Assembly: GCA_020912385.1 (NCBI GenBank) | Contig: CP087211.1 | Span: 186,001-250,000 of the forward strand | Direction of reading: 5' to 3' | Length of the DNA: 64,000 bases | Source of the DNA: Neofusicoccum parvum | Taxonomy: Eukaryota; Ascomycota; Dothideomycetes; Botryosphaeriales; Botryosphaeriaceae | Shown here: in pieces, positions 35,198-46,712 of the stretch | How the letters are laid out: each line of letters opens with the position of its first letter | Numbering within the stretch: the stretch's first letter is position 1 | Made by a program: the position numbers and the translations under genes | The notes under the pieces: generated by a model | Told to the model about the DNA's origin: nothing | Seen by the model: only the letters and a program-made list of their open reading frames with translations | The model's database searches: none

Positions 35198-36489
35198 TCA
35201 TGGTGGAATCCATCCCGTCTTCTCCATCGGCCAACGAATCCACTGTTTTGTACCAATTGACAAGGCATTGTAGATGCCAAACATTAGATGATGAGTCCAG
35301 CCGTCCAGTACCCACCATGGCGAGAGCTTGTCGAGGAGCACGACGAAGTATGCAAAGATGACCAAAGCCACTGGGTCCCGCTGCTGAATGCAGGGAAAGA
35401 ACTCTTTCGAGATGCTGAGCATCCACACGAAGATACTGAAATCGCCATCGTCCTCACTATTGTACAGGGCGGAGTACATACGAGACAGGTTATCAATGGC
35501 GGCTTTGTATGTGTCGTACTTGGGGTGAGCGGTGCCAAGCGCATCCTTACAAAGCTTGCGCAGATCAGCAATTGGATCAGGATCAACAGGGTCGTCCGGG
35601 GTGAAGAATTTGCGGGTCTTTTGCGTGCTGATTTCGAACAACTGCGCAAGGGGCCCACTCCGCAGCGCGTCCAGGCCGAACATGAGAAACGAAAGGTGCC
35701 CTTTGCAATATATAAGCCACTCAGAGGACTCTCGGCCTGGCTCTTCGAAGTACAAAAAATCGCCAGGAGCTGGACCCTTGGCAAGCTTGTAGATGCAGGA
35801 CAGCATGGAGAAAATGTAGAATGCGTGGTAGCTCTCGTTTCCGACTTGAGGGATTTGGGAGGTGGTCATGGAGAAGCCTTGGTTCCAGTGGGTCTCGGCT
35901 TCAGACCTGTAGAATTGGTCTCGGGCGCGCCTGAAGCGAGCAAGGTGCATGGCGGATATTGCGAGAGTGCCATGCAGAACAAAGGGGTAAGAGAAGCCGA
36001 TCTCGGGCACGGTGACGCGCCAGAACACATGGACGTGGTCCATTGTCGACATGGAGTTTGCAACGGACGGTGCGGTTGAATTTCCCCAAGCGTGCAGGAG
36101 CTCCAGATCGGTGAGATTCAGGCTTCTCGAGTTGGAGCTGCTATTTTGGGCTGGGGCAGGTGTCGTATGCAGCGATTCTGATGCACCAGAGGAAGTGGGC
36201 TCCGCCCAAGATGATGACGGGGACAGATGGCGGAGCGGCGTTTCAGCCGACTTGGTGGTATACTCGCATGTGATAGTCCGCTTTACGCAGTTAGTGCATG
36301 CAGGCTTCTTCTCATCACACTTGGTCCGGATTAGCCAGGTCTCGTAAATGGCCTTTTTGGCAAGGACAGCCATCTCGCAGTACCGGATCCTACCTTGATT
36401 CTTCGCCTCCTGCAGAAGGAGCATCCCATGCGCGACTTGCGGTGGGTCCTCCGCGAGGCCTTCCCGCTCTCTGCATCTGCGGAAGGCAT
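35198..36489 (-). CDS. Zn2Cys6 transcription factor, Upc2-like
   Basis: Two exons, complement(36394..36489, 35198..36319), 405 aa. Exon 1 starts at ATG 36489 and ends GCSFCRRRRIK. A 74-nt intron (GTAGGA donor; the acceptor reads CCAAG) leads to CDEKKPACTNCVKRTITCEY, completing a full six-cysteine Zn2Cys6 cluster (about residues 23-50). Reading exon 2 alone would lose the first two cysteines. The regulatory domain contains FLMFGLDALRSGPLA and ends in the WIRWPMEKTGW pattern seen in the Upc2/sterol-uptake-regulator family. A nuclear DNA-binding regulator; its targets are unknown. It is near the pectin-enzyme cluster and upstream of the P450 pseudogene, but regulation of either is not shown. Confidence 0.88.
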
Positions 36490-37555
36490 GTTTGTTTGTT
36501 TTGAGGTCAATTCAGTGCAGAACGCGGGCCATGCATGTGTGAGGGGCCATCGATGTGCTGGACGGCATTGTCCAGAAGGCGGCGGCGGTGGAGTTGTGAA
36601 GGATTCGGGAAGGGGCGACGCGACGCGTCCAGCTCTCGCGCTCAGCAGGCCGATGCGTGAGTCATGTGACTGGCATAGCTGATGAACTCATCCGTCTCTA
36701 GCCACAGCGACAGGACAAGTCTTAGCGGAACATGTCGACGGCTGAGAAAGACGGTGCCGTGTGGTCTCGCCGGGTTTCCAGATGGCGGCGGAACGCGGAC
36801 AATCATCGTCGCCGGCGAGCACGTGCGCCGGTCGCAAGTCGCGCTGTTCCCGCCTCCTCACCTTCACCTTGGCCTCTCCACCTCACTCCATCCACAACAC
36901 CCTTCCCATCGCCCGCCCATTCGTCACATCATCCCCGCTCGCCGTTGTGTCTTGTTGCTCCTGTCGCTATCGTCCTGCCCACACCTGCAGACGCCCAGCG
37001 CGTCTTGCACTCCCGTTCCTCCCTCCGTCCTGCGCCACCGCGTCCGCATCGCCATCATCGTCGCATCACTACTGCAGCGGTACTTCTCCCCGGCTCCACA
37101 TCGTCGCATCAGGAGGAACGGGCGATCACTCGGCTCTCCCGCCACAGCACCACGCCTCTCCATAGGCGCCGCTTTCCGCGTCGCTGTGCCTGTCTGCCGG
37201 ACCGCCCGCACCGACGCGCCCGATTGTTGCAAGCAGGCCAGCTTCCAGCTTCTACCCACGCGAACGCCCGGCATTGCCCGTGCCTTCGCTGGAAGAACTG
37301 GGGTCTGTAGGCACCCTTCCCGTTCACGGGTTGGATGACCGTTTGCAAGTCCGACGCGTCGCGAGAGGCGGTCCCGCTGGACGGCGTGGAGTGCGTTGTG
37401 CTGCGGGCACCGGGGGCTCGGCTTTTGCTCTGGGAAGATTGGGGACAGTTGGATCAGTGCGGGGCGTTGTCCTTTCGCGCTCTCTGGGCTCAGCGGGCTA
37501 ACGCACGGTGGTGGACGGGTATATACAGATTTAATGACATTGATTTTCTTCGCCC
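36490..37555. other. Divergent promoter/5' UTR region
   Basis: Shared by the Upc2-like and coiled-coil genes. It is CT-rich (about 36880-37200) on the plus strand, as often seen in fungal leaders; large overlapping frames there have no motif. TATATA at about 37521 precedes the coiled-coil gene's ATG by about 35 bp. Confidence 0.5.
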
Positions 37556-38895
37556 ATGGCCTCCGCTGACGAGAAGTCGGCCATTCAAAATGCCCCCATC
37601 AGAGTCGAGTGGAAGTGCAGTGCCGATGGTGAAGTGAAGCGCCTGGGCGATGGCGACCGCGCGACGTTGGACTTCGGCCTCTACCACTCGCGTCGTGAGG
37701 CCTACTTCAAGCTGCGCGTGCCTGTTGCCTTGAAGGGCCGTGGCAAGAAGACAAACTTCTACCTCTTCATCCACCCCGAACGATTCCATAGCCTTAATGT
37801 GGACGACCGTCCGGAAGCCGTCTCACCACCGATCCGCGCATCATTCGTGCGGACGGGCGAATGCACGACACCAGAAGCTCTCATCGCACTCCACATCTCG
37901 CTCACCGAGCCCAGCATCCTCGTCGGCCCTCCGCCCAACCCGCCACTCGAACCCAAATCCAAGAAATCCAGCGCCACGCTCGAGCAGCTCCAGTCCCTCG
38001 CCCAAGCCACCCACGCAACCATCTACCTCCCCAGCCACGCCAACACCACCGCCCCCCTCGCCTCCGCAAGCACCCTCATCTCCTCCGGCCGCCTACAATC
38101 CAGCCAAGACGAATACCTCCTCGAACGCCTCTACTCGGGCAAAGGCGGCTTACCCATCGCCCCGAGCTCCACGCCCCCTCCCGACGCCAGCCCGCCCTCC
38201 TACGACGAGCTCGGCCCCACGCCGCCCCCGCCGTCGCGCCGCCGCAGGCACACCTCCCGTACGTCCTCCCCCACCGCTGCCCCTCCCCCACTGACACACC
38301 GCCAGCGCCGTCGCCGGGCCCCGCAAAGAAGCCCCGCCCCGACGCGCTCGGCCGAGCGCAGCCTGCTGGCAAAGCCGCGCCGCCGGACGCCGGCCCTGCC
38401 GCCTGGAAGCGCGCGCTCGAAACGCAGCTCGAGGCGCTGGCCGCCGAGGTCGCGGCGCTGCGGGAGGGCGAGTCGGCGCGGGCGGACGCCGCGGACGAGC
38501 GGCTGTGTCGGGTTGAGGAGGAGGTGGGGCGGCTGCGCGGGCAGGTGCGGGGGCTGGAGGAGGCGGTTCGGGGGGCGGATGGGTGCGGGGAGGACGAGCT
38601 GGAGCGGCGGCTGGAGCGGCGGTTGGAGGAGCGGTTTGGGGAGGCGTGGGGGAGGGCGAGCAAGGAGCTGGAAGGGCGGTTGGAGGCGCGGTTTGAGGAA
38701 TGGCTGGACGAGCGGCTGGGCGTGGCGATGCAGGACGCGGTTGATGAGGCGGATGTGCGGATTGAAGAGAGGGCGTTGGAGATTAAGGATGAGATGCAGA
38801 CTTTTGTGCGGGACGAGCTGCAGGTTGTGAAGGAGGAGCTGATCGATGGCTTTGAGTTGGGCAGAGCGGTGTTTAGGGTGGATTTTGAGCGGTGA
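37556..38895 (+). CDS. Coiled-coil protein of unknown function
   Basis: Two exons, 37556..38258 and 38306..38895, 430 aa. The 47-nt intron (GTACGT, CACTGACAC branch region, CCAG) is required to move from the exon 1 frame to the long exon 2 frame, and phases match. The first ~110 residues are compact and mixed (TLDFGLYHSRREAYFKLRVP, TNFYLFIHPERF), suggesting a beta-rich domain. Residues ~170-260 are Pro/Ser/Ala-rich and low complexity. From ~270 the sequence is strongly charged with heptads (LETQLEALAAEVAALREGES, DELERRLERRLEERFG), a long coiled coil. There is no signal peptide or membrane segment. Codon bias toward G/C-ending codons is high in exon 2. Family not recognised. Confidence 0.75.
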
Positions 38896-39930
38896 CGTGG
38901 GGCGAAGATATATCTTCATTTTCGTCGGCCGTCTAGACGTCATGTTTGGCGGCCTGCTCAGGGTCGACTCGACATTGATCCAGCTTTTGCCAGAGCACTG
39001 ATCGTGGTGGTAGCCGCATCCAGAGCGACACAGGAAGCGTCCAGAGCCGACTTAGCACCACTCCGAAGGTGATGGTCATGATTCGGAACCATTCACCGAA
39101 TTTGGAGTCGTATCTTCGTGGTGTCAACACCCACGGCGGCTCATCTGTTGAGTATCTAGTAGAGCTCTCATTCACTTCTGGACTTCTTCAAAACAATATG
39201 TTGCCCAAGAATTCAATGGAACCATTCGGCCTTCGGTTAACGGACTATCAACCGCCGAATGTACATCATCTGCCTTTACACTTCTGTCGAATCCACTGGA
39301 ATGGCAAATCATGCTCTTATTCCTACGTTGAATCCACTGGGATCTTTTCATCCAGCAGTGGCGCTATTTCAGCCCAAACATGAATATAGAGACGTTGGTC
39401 GACTCTTTTGTCTCGCAAAACTTATCTTTCATCACTCACGTTGTGGATGACAAATCGCTTCCCGGTTCAAATCCGAGCTTCAACGACACTTGGGTCGAGG
39501 ATAGATGTCAGCACTGGCAGCCTCGGCAGAGTGCCCTGCAGGGTTTCAGTCAGCTGGAGCTTGCATGGCTGCCTTTTCACGTCGCCTGTTCACAACAGGC
39601 CGTGTTTTTGTAGAGCAGTCTACGCTAGTCCACCGTTGGAATCCGCGGAGACGGGTGCTACCAGGGCCCTTCGTGTCGAATAATTGACGAGACCGGATTC
39701 GCCAACAGCTCCTTGCAATTGCATGCACCCCTCTGCTTATGCAGCAATGGCCCCCACCGCCGAGCAAGCTATGACAGGGGTGTAGCTCTGTTCCCTCGAT
39801 TTATTGTCTTCCTAGCAGGGAAGCTTTCAATATCACTGTGGGGTTTCTTCCTACCTGGGTCCATCTTGTCAGCGTCGCGTGTGTCCGACATCTTATCGCC
39901 ACAACCACAGGTTTCTGCACCAGCGTCACG
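38896..39930. other. Intergenic region
   Basis: Between the coiled-coil gene and the P450 pseudogene. A 12-14-bp direct repeat (GAATCCACTGG) occurs near 39290 and 39335. No gene recognised. Confidence 0.45.
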
Positions 39931-41025
39931 ATGGTGTTGGCTTCGGTTGCCTCATTTGCAGGCATTGCCATTGTCTCTGCTCTTTCCCTCCGCATCTTCT
40001 ACAATCTTTGCCTGCATCCATTGGCCAAGTTCCATGGCCCTTGGTACGCAGCATCATTCTCTCTGTGTCCAGTTATCATCTCAGTGTTGCGCCTTAAGCC
40101 ACAGTAGATGCTCTCCTTGACCAAGAAATTCGGGAGTGAGTTTGCGCCTTGGATTATTTTGTCCCCGTGCTACTTTTTCTGACTGTACCTTCCACGTGAA
40201 GCCGATGCACCAACCCGTATTGCGCCGTCCCTGATACTCTTCCCACAGCCTTCCGCTATCAAGGACATCTACTGGGATCCGGAATGTAACACAAAAGCCC
40301 CCCTCTATGGGACTGGAGCTTTGGGTCCGCCCCACCTGTTCACCACTCTCGATGGAAATGCCCACAAGTCGTTGAGAAAGGCACTCGGTGGGCTCTAGGT
40401 AAGCAACATGGATTCTCAACAGCCGTGGTAGTTCACTGAGTATGAACTCTCTAGTGGGGCATTGGGTCACTGAAAAACAACTGGGAGCCTCAAATCGATG
40501 AAATAGTTGCATTCTTTGTATAGAAGATGACCGAGGACGCCAAAAACAATCAGCCAGTGATCTTGTTCGACAAAGTAGCGTAAGAGACACCAACTTGCAC
40601 TCTGCCCCCCCCCCCCCAACAGGATCCACTAACGTGGGGCAGCGAATTCGCCGCCGACATCATGACGATGCTCTCCTTCACCGAACCCCGGGGCTTCATC
40701 CACAACAGCGCGATCCGCGGCTGTACGCGCTGGATCCGGAGGCGTGGCGGCCGGAGAGGTGGGTGGAGAGGGAGGGAGGTGGAGATGGAGGCGGGGAGCT
40801 TTGTGTTTGGGGAGGGAGGTGGCCGGGTTGGAGATGTGGAAGGTGGTGCCTGAGGTGAGTGGTCTGCGGTTGCTGTTGGGTGGGTGGGGACCAACGGTGC
40901 ACGCATAGATTATAAGACGGTTTGATATGGAGCTGAAGCGGGAGGGGAGGTATGTTGTTGCAGGGGGTGTGGCGTAAAACCAGGGCTTTGAGGTGCAGAT
41001 GCGGGTGCAGGACGGGAAGATTTAG
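39931..41025 (+). pseudogene. Decayed cytochrome P450 gene
   Basis: P450 pieces occur in normal order, with breaks. From ATG 39931 come a membrane anchor and the hinge HPLAKFHGPW, then an in-frame TAG at 40105. LTKKFG follows, then SAIKDIYWDPECNTK and HLFTTLDGNAHKSLRKALGG to a stop near 40396. A shifted frame continues with LKNNWEPQIDEIVAFFV and a stop, then KMTEDAKNNQPVILFDKVA and a stop. Next is AADIMTMLSFTEP near 40640-40690. The I-helix and ExxR region are missing. PEAWRPERWVER (40723-40764) follows, then LEMWKVVPEV just after a position where the heme-binding Cys should be, with no such Cys. The end reads ELKREGRYVVAGGVA, stop, NQGFEVQMR. It cannot give a working enzyme. A 13-C run (40605-40617) lies in it. 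Confidence 0.85.
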
Positions 41026-42008
41026 GTGAGTGGTCACTTCCGTCTGGGTGATAACACTACAGTCAAGGACTCGGATCAGCCATGGCTTCGTTTCCTAGGG
41101 CATTGGAAACAATGTGACGGGGTGTGCCTGGGTTGAGTTGAACATCATCTGGGCTCAATTCGAACCCGGCATTGGCTGGGCGACGTGAATTTGGGAATAC
41201 ACACTGAGATGCTTACAAATGTCATCTAACCACTCTTGAAGTAATCCTGTCATTGTATTCGCCTCTGGCAGGACGAAAAATTGAAGAATGAGTGGTTCTC
41301 CTCGTCATGCACGGATGCGAGATTGAGACTGCGGCTGCGCAGTGCCGCCATCCCTGCGAGGCCGTGCCATTTCTTGCCTCTTTTGTGCTCAGACATGCCT
41401 CCAATCCTTCGCCCCCCGTCATTGGGTCGATCAGGTACCAAATGCGCCGCAGGTTACCAGATCTTCGGTCTGACGTCCCGTTCCGGCGCCGTTCGTGTAT
41501 TGGTGCAATAGGAACGTTACGGATACCAACCCGTCAGTCTGGTTTAGGGACTTCGATCCCACACGGCTTGGTATTGCAACACGTGAGTACCTCCCAGGGT
41601 GGTTAATCACTCATCCGGAAGGGATTTCACGTCTTTCCATTGCACATCAGTGTTCCAATAAATGCTTCAGCTGCATAAGCAGGTATGCACATGTTGCAAT
41701 ACTTTATGAATCTACCTCATACGAGAGTACTGTGTCACTTGGACTGCAGAAATGAAGCGGCTGAGCCTATCCCAGGACACCTTCTTTGCATAAACCCCCG
41801 GCTCAGCTCGTGATGCAGTAAGCATGATTCAAGGTACCTTTGCACCCCTCTAGCCTGCCATAATCAAGGCCTACTGAAGGAGGGTGTGGCAGGGGCTCTC
41901 TTCTGGCCACCTCGTCCTCGGAGCAACTACCCTAAATCCCCTCGTCCCCGACCTTCCGTTGCAATCCATTCGAAGGAAACACATCAAGCCTTTTCAGAGT
42001 GCTCAAGG
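41026..42008. other. Intergenic region
   Basis: Between the P450 pseudogene and the rhodopsin-like gene. Nothing recognisable; short frames only. Confidence 0.5.
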
Positions 42009-43410
42009 ATGGATATTCCCAAGGTGCTTCCCGCAAATGCCAATGACGACCGGAAGGTAAAGCAGATAGCCAGTGGGACCCGGCGCACGCTAACCTCCAC
42101 TTTGCAGGCCGCCATAAGAGCTTTTACAATAGCATGCATCATCATAGTCTTCGTGGTGCTTCTTTTCAGAACTGTGGGCCGGTATTGCCTGAAACTGAAG
42201 TACGGATATGAAAATTCGATCCCCGTCAGCTTCACACACTTCTTGGGGATGGACGATTGTACGTAAACCACCAACTAACTCACGACCAGAAAGCTGATGA
42301 TTTCCAGTATTCAACTTACTTGCTGTGGTGAGCTCCATGAATCACCGCGGTCCATCTTCCAAGCTAACGTACATCAAGCTTACCTTTTGGGGCCTCACAG
42401 CGGCCGTTTTAATTGGTCAGTTCGCAACAACATCTGCTTCGTCGAACGACACCTTATTAACTCCCCTCCCAGCAACCGACCGAGGCATGGGATCACACAT
42501 CGCCGTCGTCCTCCACAACCGCGGCCCCGCCAGTCTAGACCAGTACAACCTCGTACAGGCCCACCACCCCTCCCAAGCGCCTCGACTAACCCACGCCCAG
42601 CAGGCCATCTACATCAGCGCGCTCTTCTACCACGCCACCCTCGGGCTGACCAAACTCTCCATCCTCTCCCTCTACCGCCGCATCCTCGCCGGCACGCCCC
42701 ACCGCACGCTCCCGCGCCTGACCCGCGCCGCCACCGCGCTCGTCGCGCTCACCACCAGCGCCAACGTCTGCACCGCCGCCTTCCAGTGCGCGCCCGTCGC
42801 AGCCGCGTTCACACACCCCGACCACCACCACCACCGGAAAAGCCACTGCATCAACCGCCCCACCTTCTACCTCGCCACCGCCGCCACCTCCATCGCCACC
42901 GACGCCGCCGTCTACGCCCTCGCCATCGCCATCATCCGCCCGCTCCGCGCCGACCCGCGGCGCAAGCGGCGCGCGCTGGCCACGCTGCTGGTCGGGCTGC
43001 TGTGAGCGCTCCCCCCGTCGCCCCGTCGTTTGGGACAGAGAACTGACGATCTCCCCAGCGCCGTCGTCGTCTCCTGCGTGCGGCTGGCGCTGCTGCCGGC
43101 GCAGATGGCTGCTGCCGCGGGGGCGGACGCGACGTTCGCGGCGGCGGGGCCGGTGGCGTGGGGGGTGGGGGAGGCGGCGGCGGGGATCGTGGCGGCGGGG
43201 GTGCCGGCGGGGTGCGCGGTGCGGTATCTGTGGGCGGGGGGGAGGGGGAGGGGGAGGGGGTGCGAGGCGGCGGTGGGCGGCGGCGGAGCGGTTCAGGGGG
43301 AGGCGGACGTGGAGCGGGAGGCGGGGGGGTTGAAGGAGGGCGGGAGCGAGGAGCGGTTGGTGGTGGAGGGGCGGGGGCGGGGGCGGGGGAGGGGGAGGGG
43401 GTATCAGTAG
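42009..43410 (+). CDS. Fungal rhodopsin-like (PTH11-related type) multi-pass membrane protein
   Basis: Three exons: 42009..42258, 42308..43001 and 43059..43410, 431 aa, with phases consistent and introns of 49 and 57 nt. Upstream in-frame codons are not ATG, so 42009 is chosen. The N-terminus has a helix (AFTIACIIIVFVVLLF) and then GMDDLFNLLAV, the conserved start of helix 2 in this family. YISALFYHATLGLTKLSILSLYRR matches the typical helix 4 segment of the fungal rhodopsin domain. Further helices follow, including LATLLVGLL and exon 3 AAAGPVAWGVGEAAAGIVAAGV. The tail is Gly/Arg-rich from a G-tract. Members of this family are integral membrane proteins, some G-protein-coupled-receptor-like; the ligand is unknown. 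Confidence 0.85.
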
Positions 43411-43513
43411 GTCTGCGAGGGGGGTGGATGTGGCGTGGTATTGATGTAGAGCTGCGAGACTAGTGGTACACGGTAGATGTTTTATGTATCAGGGACAATC
43501 GACAGCCTGTCCC

Positions 43514-46402
43514 TCAGTTGTAGACCGAGACGAACCCCCGGCCGCTCCCAACGGCAACGACCCTCGACTGGATCTCCAACGGACTGCCCTCGAAGACCAC
43601 AAAGTCGTCTGCGTTCTTCAGCCCGAGCAGCTTGTACACGTTCGTGCTGATCAGGCTCAATGCGTCGCTCTCGCCGAGCCTTCCCTCGGCGTTCGCGTAC
43701 GCGGTGGCGGCCGAGAGGGCCAAAACTCTTGCCTGCCAACTCTCCGTTATCCCAATTGCAGTGGTGACACCGGCGTCGAGAAGAGCATTGATGGTGGTGC
43801 CGTTCGTCAGCGGCGCGCCGGTCAAAGAGCGCCTCTGGTCCCACGACTGCGCGTACTGGAGAAGAGGCGCAAGGACGACGCCGACGCCCGCCGCGGCGAG
43901 CTCCTTGGCTACAAGGTGGGACTCCGCCCCGCCGACGATGGCCAGACGGATGTCTGCATTGACAGCTTCCTCGACCTCGGCTTTGACGCGGAGGATTGAG
44001 GCAATGGTGTCTGCGCTGTCGACTGTGATGACGAGGGGAAGCTCTCCCGCCACGACCCGGCTCAGGTACGCTTGCTCGGAGTACTTTGACGCGGCCGTAG
44101 TCTCGTTGAACTCGGCAGCGTTGAGGAGGCTGCTTCGAAGAGCCCCGATGGCGCTGGAGATGGAAGGAGTATTCCCCTGCTTCGCGGCGGTCGTGAGCGT
44201 GTAGTGCACCGACACCTCGTCCGACCATACCGCGCCCTCCTGCAGCGGGTGCGAGGCGCTGGTGAGGAAGCCCGCGCTGACGCCACGGGCACCTCCGCCG
44301 GAAAAGACGGGGGCGCTGATGGCCCTGGTGACGCCGTGCCTGTAGGCGGCTGCCAGCTGCTTGTTATCCAGCACAAGCCCGTCAACCGCCCGGCTGAAGA
44401 CGTCATTGCCGTGCCTGCCGTCTACCGTGTCGGCCTCGGCGCTGATCTCGCTGAGTCCGAGGACGGAGCCAAGGATGGTGAATGACGGGGACAGATACCC
44501 GTTCTGCAGCTTGACTGTCCTGACCTTCTTCGCCGCGGCAGCCTGCAGCTCCGCATCACAGGCTCCCACGCAGGCCACTTTACCGTTGGTGATGACAACA
44601 TTCGTCGACTCTCCCGCTCCCTCGACAGCTTGTTCGAAGCCGGGAAGCAGACTTCTCCGCACGCCAGTGAAAACAACATTCTCATCCTCAGTCACATCCA
44701 GGTCCTCAGTCGACCTGGTGAGCGGCTTGCTGGAGTCAATCGGGTCGGACCTTGACTTGTTCAGAAGATACGGATCCTCATACTGGGCGGTCCCGTCAAT
44801 CCACACCTGGACGGGCGTGGCCCCCACGCTCAGGGGATCGCTGTCCCAGACGACGACGTCGGCATCGAATCCAGCCTTGACCTTGCCGATGCGCTCCCCC
44901 AGCCCGAGCAGCTCGGCCGGCGCGGTCGTCACGCCGGCCAGGGCGGCGTGGTAGGGCAGCCCGTAGCGGAAGGCCTTGGCGGCTTCGAACACCACGTGCT
45001 GCGCGTTGAGCACCGGGTTGTCCGACACGTAGACGGGCGTGATGCCGTTCTCGTACAGGATCTTGCCGGCCTGCTCGGAGCCGCGGTACGCCTCGGCCTT
45101 GTAGAGCATGTTCTCGGCGAACAGCGCTGCGGCGGGCGCGCGGCCGCCCCACGCGCGTTTGAGGAGCTGTCTGGGTCAGCTCGGCTCCTATGTCAGTGCT
45201 TGCAGGGCGGTACGTACCTCCGGGACGATGTACGTCTCGTGGGCGTGGTGGAAGGCGCGGATGGGGAACTGGAACTCGTTGGTGTGGTCGATGAAGGCCT
45301 CGAGGTCCGGCACGGTGTAGCAGTGCGTGTTGACGTGCACCTGGCCGCGCAGCACCGCGCCCAGCGTCTCCCACCGTAGGTCCTGCGGGAGATACGCGTC
45401 CATCGCCTCGACGCCCCCGGCCGCCGCGGCGGCGCACCAGTCGTCCTGCTGCTTCACCAGGCGGCTGGCTTGCTCGAAGGCGTGGCGGAACTCCCACGAC
45501 TCGCCCAGGCGGCTGGTGGGGCCGTGCTCGCCGGTCTTGCCGTACACCCTCTTCGCGTTCTCGCCGCAGGCCATCTTGATGTAGCGCCAGCTGCGGCCGG
45601 GGTCGGCCAGCATGTCCTCGGCGCTGACCTCCAGGCGGCCGTCGGGGCGGCCGACGGCGTGCTTGACGACGAAGGCCTCGCCGCCGATGTTGTTGCCCGA
45701 GCCGGGCAGCACGAGGCTGGTGGTCACGCCGCCGCTCTTGATGACCTGGATCTGCGGGTCCAGCGGGTCCAGCCCGTCGAGCGACCGCACGAACGGCGTG
45801 ATGTCCGCCGACAGCTCGTTCGTGTCGTCCCAGCCCCGCAGCTCCGGCAGCTCGTCCACGCCCGCGTGGCTGTGCATGTCGACGATGCCCGCCGTCAGCT
45901 GCCGCCCGCCCGCCTCGTACACCACCACGTCGTCCGCCAGCGCGTCCGCCCGGATGGACGCCCCGACCGTCTTGATCAGGCCGTGCGAGAGGAGCACGTC
46001 CGCCTGCACCCAGCCGTAGCCTTTGCCGGCGCGGGCGTCGGCCGCGGAGGTGCCGGGGACGGGCTCGCCGGTCCAGACGGTGGCGTTTTTGATCAGAGTG
46101 GGCGGGTGGCCGTCGATGTAGCGGGCATTGCGGTCTCGGTGGCCGCTGGGGTCCTGGGGGGTGCGCTGCAGCTTCGCGCACGTGGCCAGGTCTTGCTGGA
46201 GCCGCTCCAGCGACAGTGTTGATGGTTTTCCGGACTTGGAGTGGGAGCCGTTGCGCAGCTGGAGCCATTGGGCATAAGCCATGAACACCAGGCAAGCGAC
46301 TGCGATGGCTTTGAGGCCGCGTGACTTGCGCAAACGCCGCCGTGGCTGCGGTGGGCGGCCATTGGCCACTGCGCTGTAGCTGGGTAGCCCGTCCTTCTCC
46401 AT
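43514..46402 (-). CDS. Membrane-anchored amidohydrolase-like protein
   Basis: Two exons, complement(45218..46402, 43514..45166), 945 aa; the 51-nt intron (GTACGT to ACAG) joins ETYIVPE to LLKRAWGG. An upstream start at 46552 is not used because its residues do not fit the family; 46402 gives MEKDGLPSYS. A short cytosolic N-terminus precedes one helix (about residues 30-48), so it is type II. The metallo-dependent hydrolase HxH metal motif is in GIVDMHSHAG (His177, His179). Further His-rich motifs (VHVNTHCYT, FHHAHETY) and the ending HVVFEAAKAFRYGL and DVVVWDSDPLSVGATP are imidazolonepropionase-like. The second half (after about 550) has no metal motif; FSGGGARGVSAGF is a Gly-rich stretch. Substrate unknown. 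Confidence 0.85.
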
Positions 46403-46712
46403 CTTCACGGGTTGGGGGTTGGAGATGGAGAGGAGATGGATGGGATGGAAGCCGGGGAGATAAATAAAGCTGAGGCTGGGACGAACGTGAAGGCAGGACC
46501 AAATGATGTGATGATAAGAAGTGGGATGCAGATTAGATAAGCAACACACCATTCGGGAAGGCTATGGCGTGGCTGACTCAATTCTGACTAACCCCGGCCT
46601 TCGCATTCGTCTCCATCTCAGCATGCGTTCTCGTGCCTTCAACGCTCTGCCCGTGTGGGAATACTGTTTCTGGTCGAAGACCCAAATAAAGAGTTGAACA
46701 GCCCCTTAGCCG
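46403..46712. other. Short tandem intergenic region
   Basis: Between the amidohydrolase start and the stop of the neighbouring four-helix gene, both on the minus strand. No feature beyond UTR-like sequence is seen. Confidence 0.5.

Noticed and set aside
36682..37338. Open frames of 134-218 codons between the Upc2-like and coiled-coil genes
   Set aside because: CT-rich leader sequence open in three frames, with low-complexity Pro/Ser/His/Arg composition. No motif.
39466..39482. A GGTTCAAATCC string resembling a tRNA B box
   Set aside because: The flanking bases do not form a T-stem and no A box or acceptor stem is found in the correct position.
42325..43005. Rhodopsin-like exon read as a complete gene from its own start
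   Set aside because: The start there is a GTG inside the frame. Exon 1 (42009-42258) joins it in phase and supplies the GMDDLFNLLAV segment, and exon 3 supplies the last helices.
44796..46502. 568-codon minus-strand frame overlapping the amidohydrolase
   Set aside because: Arg/Pro-rich shadow of the true frame in GC-rich sequence. The true frame has HxH and family motifs.
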